Source: Irpex lacteus (taxonomy: Eukaryota > Basidiomycota > Agaricomycetes > Polyporales > Irpicaceae). From it: a DNA stretch of 17,265 nt. Of the stretch, positions 16,140 through 17,265 are shown piece by piece. The stretch spans positions 1-17,265 of the forward strand of contig MQVO02000178.1 of NCBI GenBank assembly GCA_001986395.2. Reading direction: 5' to 3'. Both the position numbers and the translations under genes were made by a program. Position 1 is the stretch's first letter; every line of letters starts with the position of its first letter. Under the pieces are notes generated by a model. The model did no database searches and was not told the origin of the DNA. It saw only the letters and a list, made by a program, of their open reading frames with translations.

Positions 16140-16362
16140 ATTATTAGAATTTTAAATAAAAATTCTAATAGTAATAATATAAATAATGTTGATAAACAAA
16201 GACAGTTGGAGGTTGAAAAATCTGAAGGTAAATTTAGCAAAGTAGCTAGAAAAGTTAAAGATAATGGAATCAATTTAGTATTTAAAGATAGTTTCTTATT
16301 ACTTCCAAATGTCTCTTAGAAAACTTTGTAAATCATTCTCTATTCCTAAATAAACAAAAGGC
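16140..16362 (+). pseudogene. Plasmid-type family B DNA polymerase remnant
   Basis: A remnant of the protein-primed family B DNA polymerase carried by fungal mitochondrial linear plasmids. An Asn-rich lead is followed by QLEVEKSEGKFSKVARKVKD, then GINLVFKDSFLLLPN and, one base out of frame, SLRKLCKSFSIPK. The FKDS-LLLP--SLRKL-KSF block is the characteristic motif in the exonuclease region of these enzymes. The frameshift (an extra base near 16311) and stops at 16317 and after SIPK make it non-functional. Codons are AAA/TTA-rich. It indicates past plasmid integration into this mtDNA. No terminal inverted repeats of the plasmid are visible here. Confidence 0.72.
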
Positions 16363-16669
16363 GGGGACAACTACTTTATTTAACTAAAGAAAGAAAAAGA
16401 ATAAATAAGAATATAAATATTTATTGAATTCGCACACTCCTACAATTAATAATTTTAACTCCGACAATGTGGGGGATGAGTAAGATTAAAGAAATAAAAA
16501 GGGAGCTAAGAAAGAATCTAATTTATTTTACTACTTTTATTTAAAAATAAAATATTAACTAATTTAAATAGTTATTTATCTTCAGATGAGAGGAGGGAAT
16601 TATAATTAATTCTAACTAAAAACTTAAGAAGATATTTAATAAATAAATTACACAGGAGATTTTATTTAA
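16363..16669. other. AT-rich intergenic stretch, no gene seen
   Basis: Holds another member of the GATGAGTAAGATTAAAGA ... AAAGGGAGCTA motif family (about 16476-16510) and ends in an AATTTTATTTTAATAAG tract at the edge of the GIY-YIG remnant. No gene seen. Confidence 0.5.
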
Positions 16670-16977
16670 TTTTATTTTAATAAGTTAATAGAAAGAGAAC
16701 AATATTATATAGACCTTTTAAAGCCAGAGTATAATATTTTACAAGTAGCGGGTTCACTTTTTGGTTATAAACATACTCTTGAATCTATGGAGAAAATTAG
16801 AGAAATAGCTATTAATCGTTAAGATGAAACCAAAGCTAAATTAAGAGAGGCAGCATTCGGTAAAACATATAAACATACAGAAGAAACTAAGATTAAATTG
16901 AGAGATGCTGTTTAGGGAAGAAACATAGTTAAGAAACTAAAGCTAAATTAAGAGTAATACAATATTTATTTTATTAA
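16670..16977 (+). pseudogene. GIY-YIG homing endonuclease, C-terminal remnant
   Basis: The tail of a GIY-YIG intron endonuclease with NUMOD3-type DNA-binding repeats. LIEREQYYIDLLKPEYNILQ is the conserved end of the catalytic domain (Glu-Gln-Tyr-Tyr-Ile-Asp and KPEYNI). It is followed by AGSLFGYKHTLESMEKIREI and then repeats of the form GK-(Y)KH(T/S)EETK-KLR. A TAA at 16820 replaces one residue in the first repeat, a one-base shift occurs near 16913, and a TAA at 16930 stands where Glu is expected. The N-terminal GIY and YIG strands are missing. Its left edge meets the AATTTTATTTTAATAAG tract at 16670-16684. It lies about 80 bp upstream of the nad1 piece and may mark a former nad1 intron. Confidence 0.85.
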
Positions 16978-17058
16978 AAAAATAAAAAGAATACTTTAAT
17001 TAAAATTTAATTTTATTTTAATAAAAAAAAATATAAAAAAAAGGACCTTAATGTAATA

Positions 17059-17265
17059 GTCGCTGACGCTCTTAAGCTTATCGTTAAGGAAACAGTTGTA
17101 CCATCTAATGCTAATGCCTTTATCTACTATCTAGCTCCATCTATTGTAATGACCTTTGCACTACTAGGAAGGGCTGTTATTCCATTTGGACCTGGAGCAG
17201 TAGTAGCTGACATCGAACTAGGTGTACTATATAGCCTAGCCATTTCATCTATGGGTGTATATGGT
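17059..17265 (+). CDS. nad1: NADH dehydrogenase subunit 1 exon, open at window end
   Basis: A piece of nad1, the complex I membrane subunit that borders the quinone site. The frame reads VADALKLIVKETVVPSNAN, AFIYYLAPSIVMTFALLG, then RAVIPFGPGAVVADIELGV and LYSLAISSMGVYG to the window edge. These match the nad1 block ADALKL--KE---P--AN through the VIPF and D--LGVL---A-SS--VYG motifs. Upstream of VADALKL the frame continues a few codons without nad1 similarity, so the exon or breakpoint begins near 17059; residues 1 to about 45 are missing. An AGG (Arg) occupies the place of the usually conserved Trp in GWAVIPF. Codons are CTN/AAG like nad5. Confidence 0.92.

Noticed and set aside
16311..16932. 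UAG (and UAA) reassigned to a sense codon, since TAG stands near Leu positions in the polymerase and GIY-YIG remnants
   Set aside because: Both TAGs disappear when a one-base frameshift is allowed: the motif SLRKL continues in the next frame in one case and LGKKHS in the other. UAA also interrupts the same remnants and nad4, so plain decay explains the stops.

Overview
The window is mitochondrial DNA of a fungus. It carries a bacterial-type large-subunit rRNA gene (rnl), complete atp8, mitochondrial-style tRNAs, and pieces of nad1, nad2, nad4, nad4L, nad5, cob, cox1 and rps3. It also has LAGLIDADG and GIY-YIG homing-endonuclease remnants and a plasmid-type DNA polymerase remnant. Complex I genes exclude Saccharomyces- and Schizosaccharomyces-type mitochondria. 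In atp8 a TGA must be read as a sense codon (Trp, code 4). I cannot name the species; such a repeat-rich, scrambled mtDNA would fit an early-diverging fungus, but that is inference.

Layout. About 265-3410 (- strand): rnl, apparently intron-free at the usual core sites, with an AT-rich hairpin inserted in domain II. 3533-9950: a repeat-rich zone with two copies (3657-5206 and 7518-9068) of a 1.55-kb direct repeat. Each copy holds two broken nad4 pieces and half a LAGLIDADG gene. Between and after them lie a cox1 piece, the other type of LAGLIDADG half, and unidentified open-frame remnants. 9971-10900: a long intact 3' part of nad5. 11157-12100: nad4L, a Gly/Asn-rich frame, rps3 and nad2 pieces on both strands. 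12622-13257: atp8-trnI-trnF framed by a 45-bp direct and a 48-bp inverted repeat. 13821-13965: two abutting tRNA genes on the - strand. 14129-14206: the start of cob. 15781-16977: a broken second nad5, a DNA polymerase remnant and a GIY-YIG remnant. 17059-end: a nad1 piece running off the window.

Three short repeat families sit at or within a few bases of many fragment edges: a hairpin with CCCCAAAAAACTAG-type arms, an ATTAAAATTT-type AT palindrome, and an AATTTTATTTTAA tract. A 19-nt core occurs four times with all four combinations of two left and two right flanks, the pattern left by recombination across a short repeat.

Coding pieces fall into two codon styles. nad5, nad1, nad2, nad4L, cob and cox1 use CTN for Leu, almost only CGN for Arg, AAG for Lys and TGG for Trp. 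atp8 and most orphan frames use TTA, AGA, AAA and TGA. The intact nad pieces could be exons of split, trans-spliced genes or copies left by rearrangement. The window alone cannot decide, and assembly error at repeats must be excluded first.
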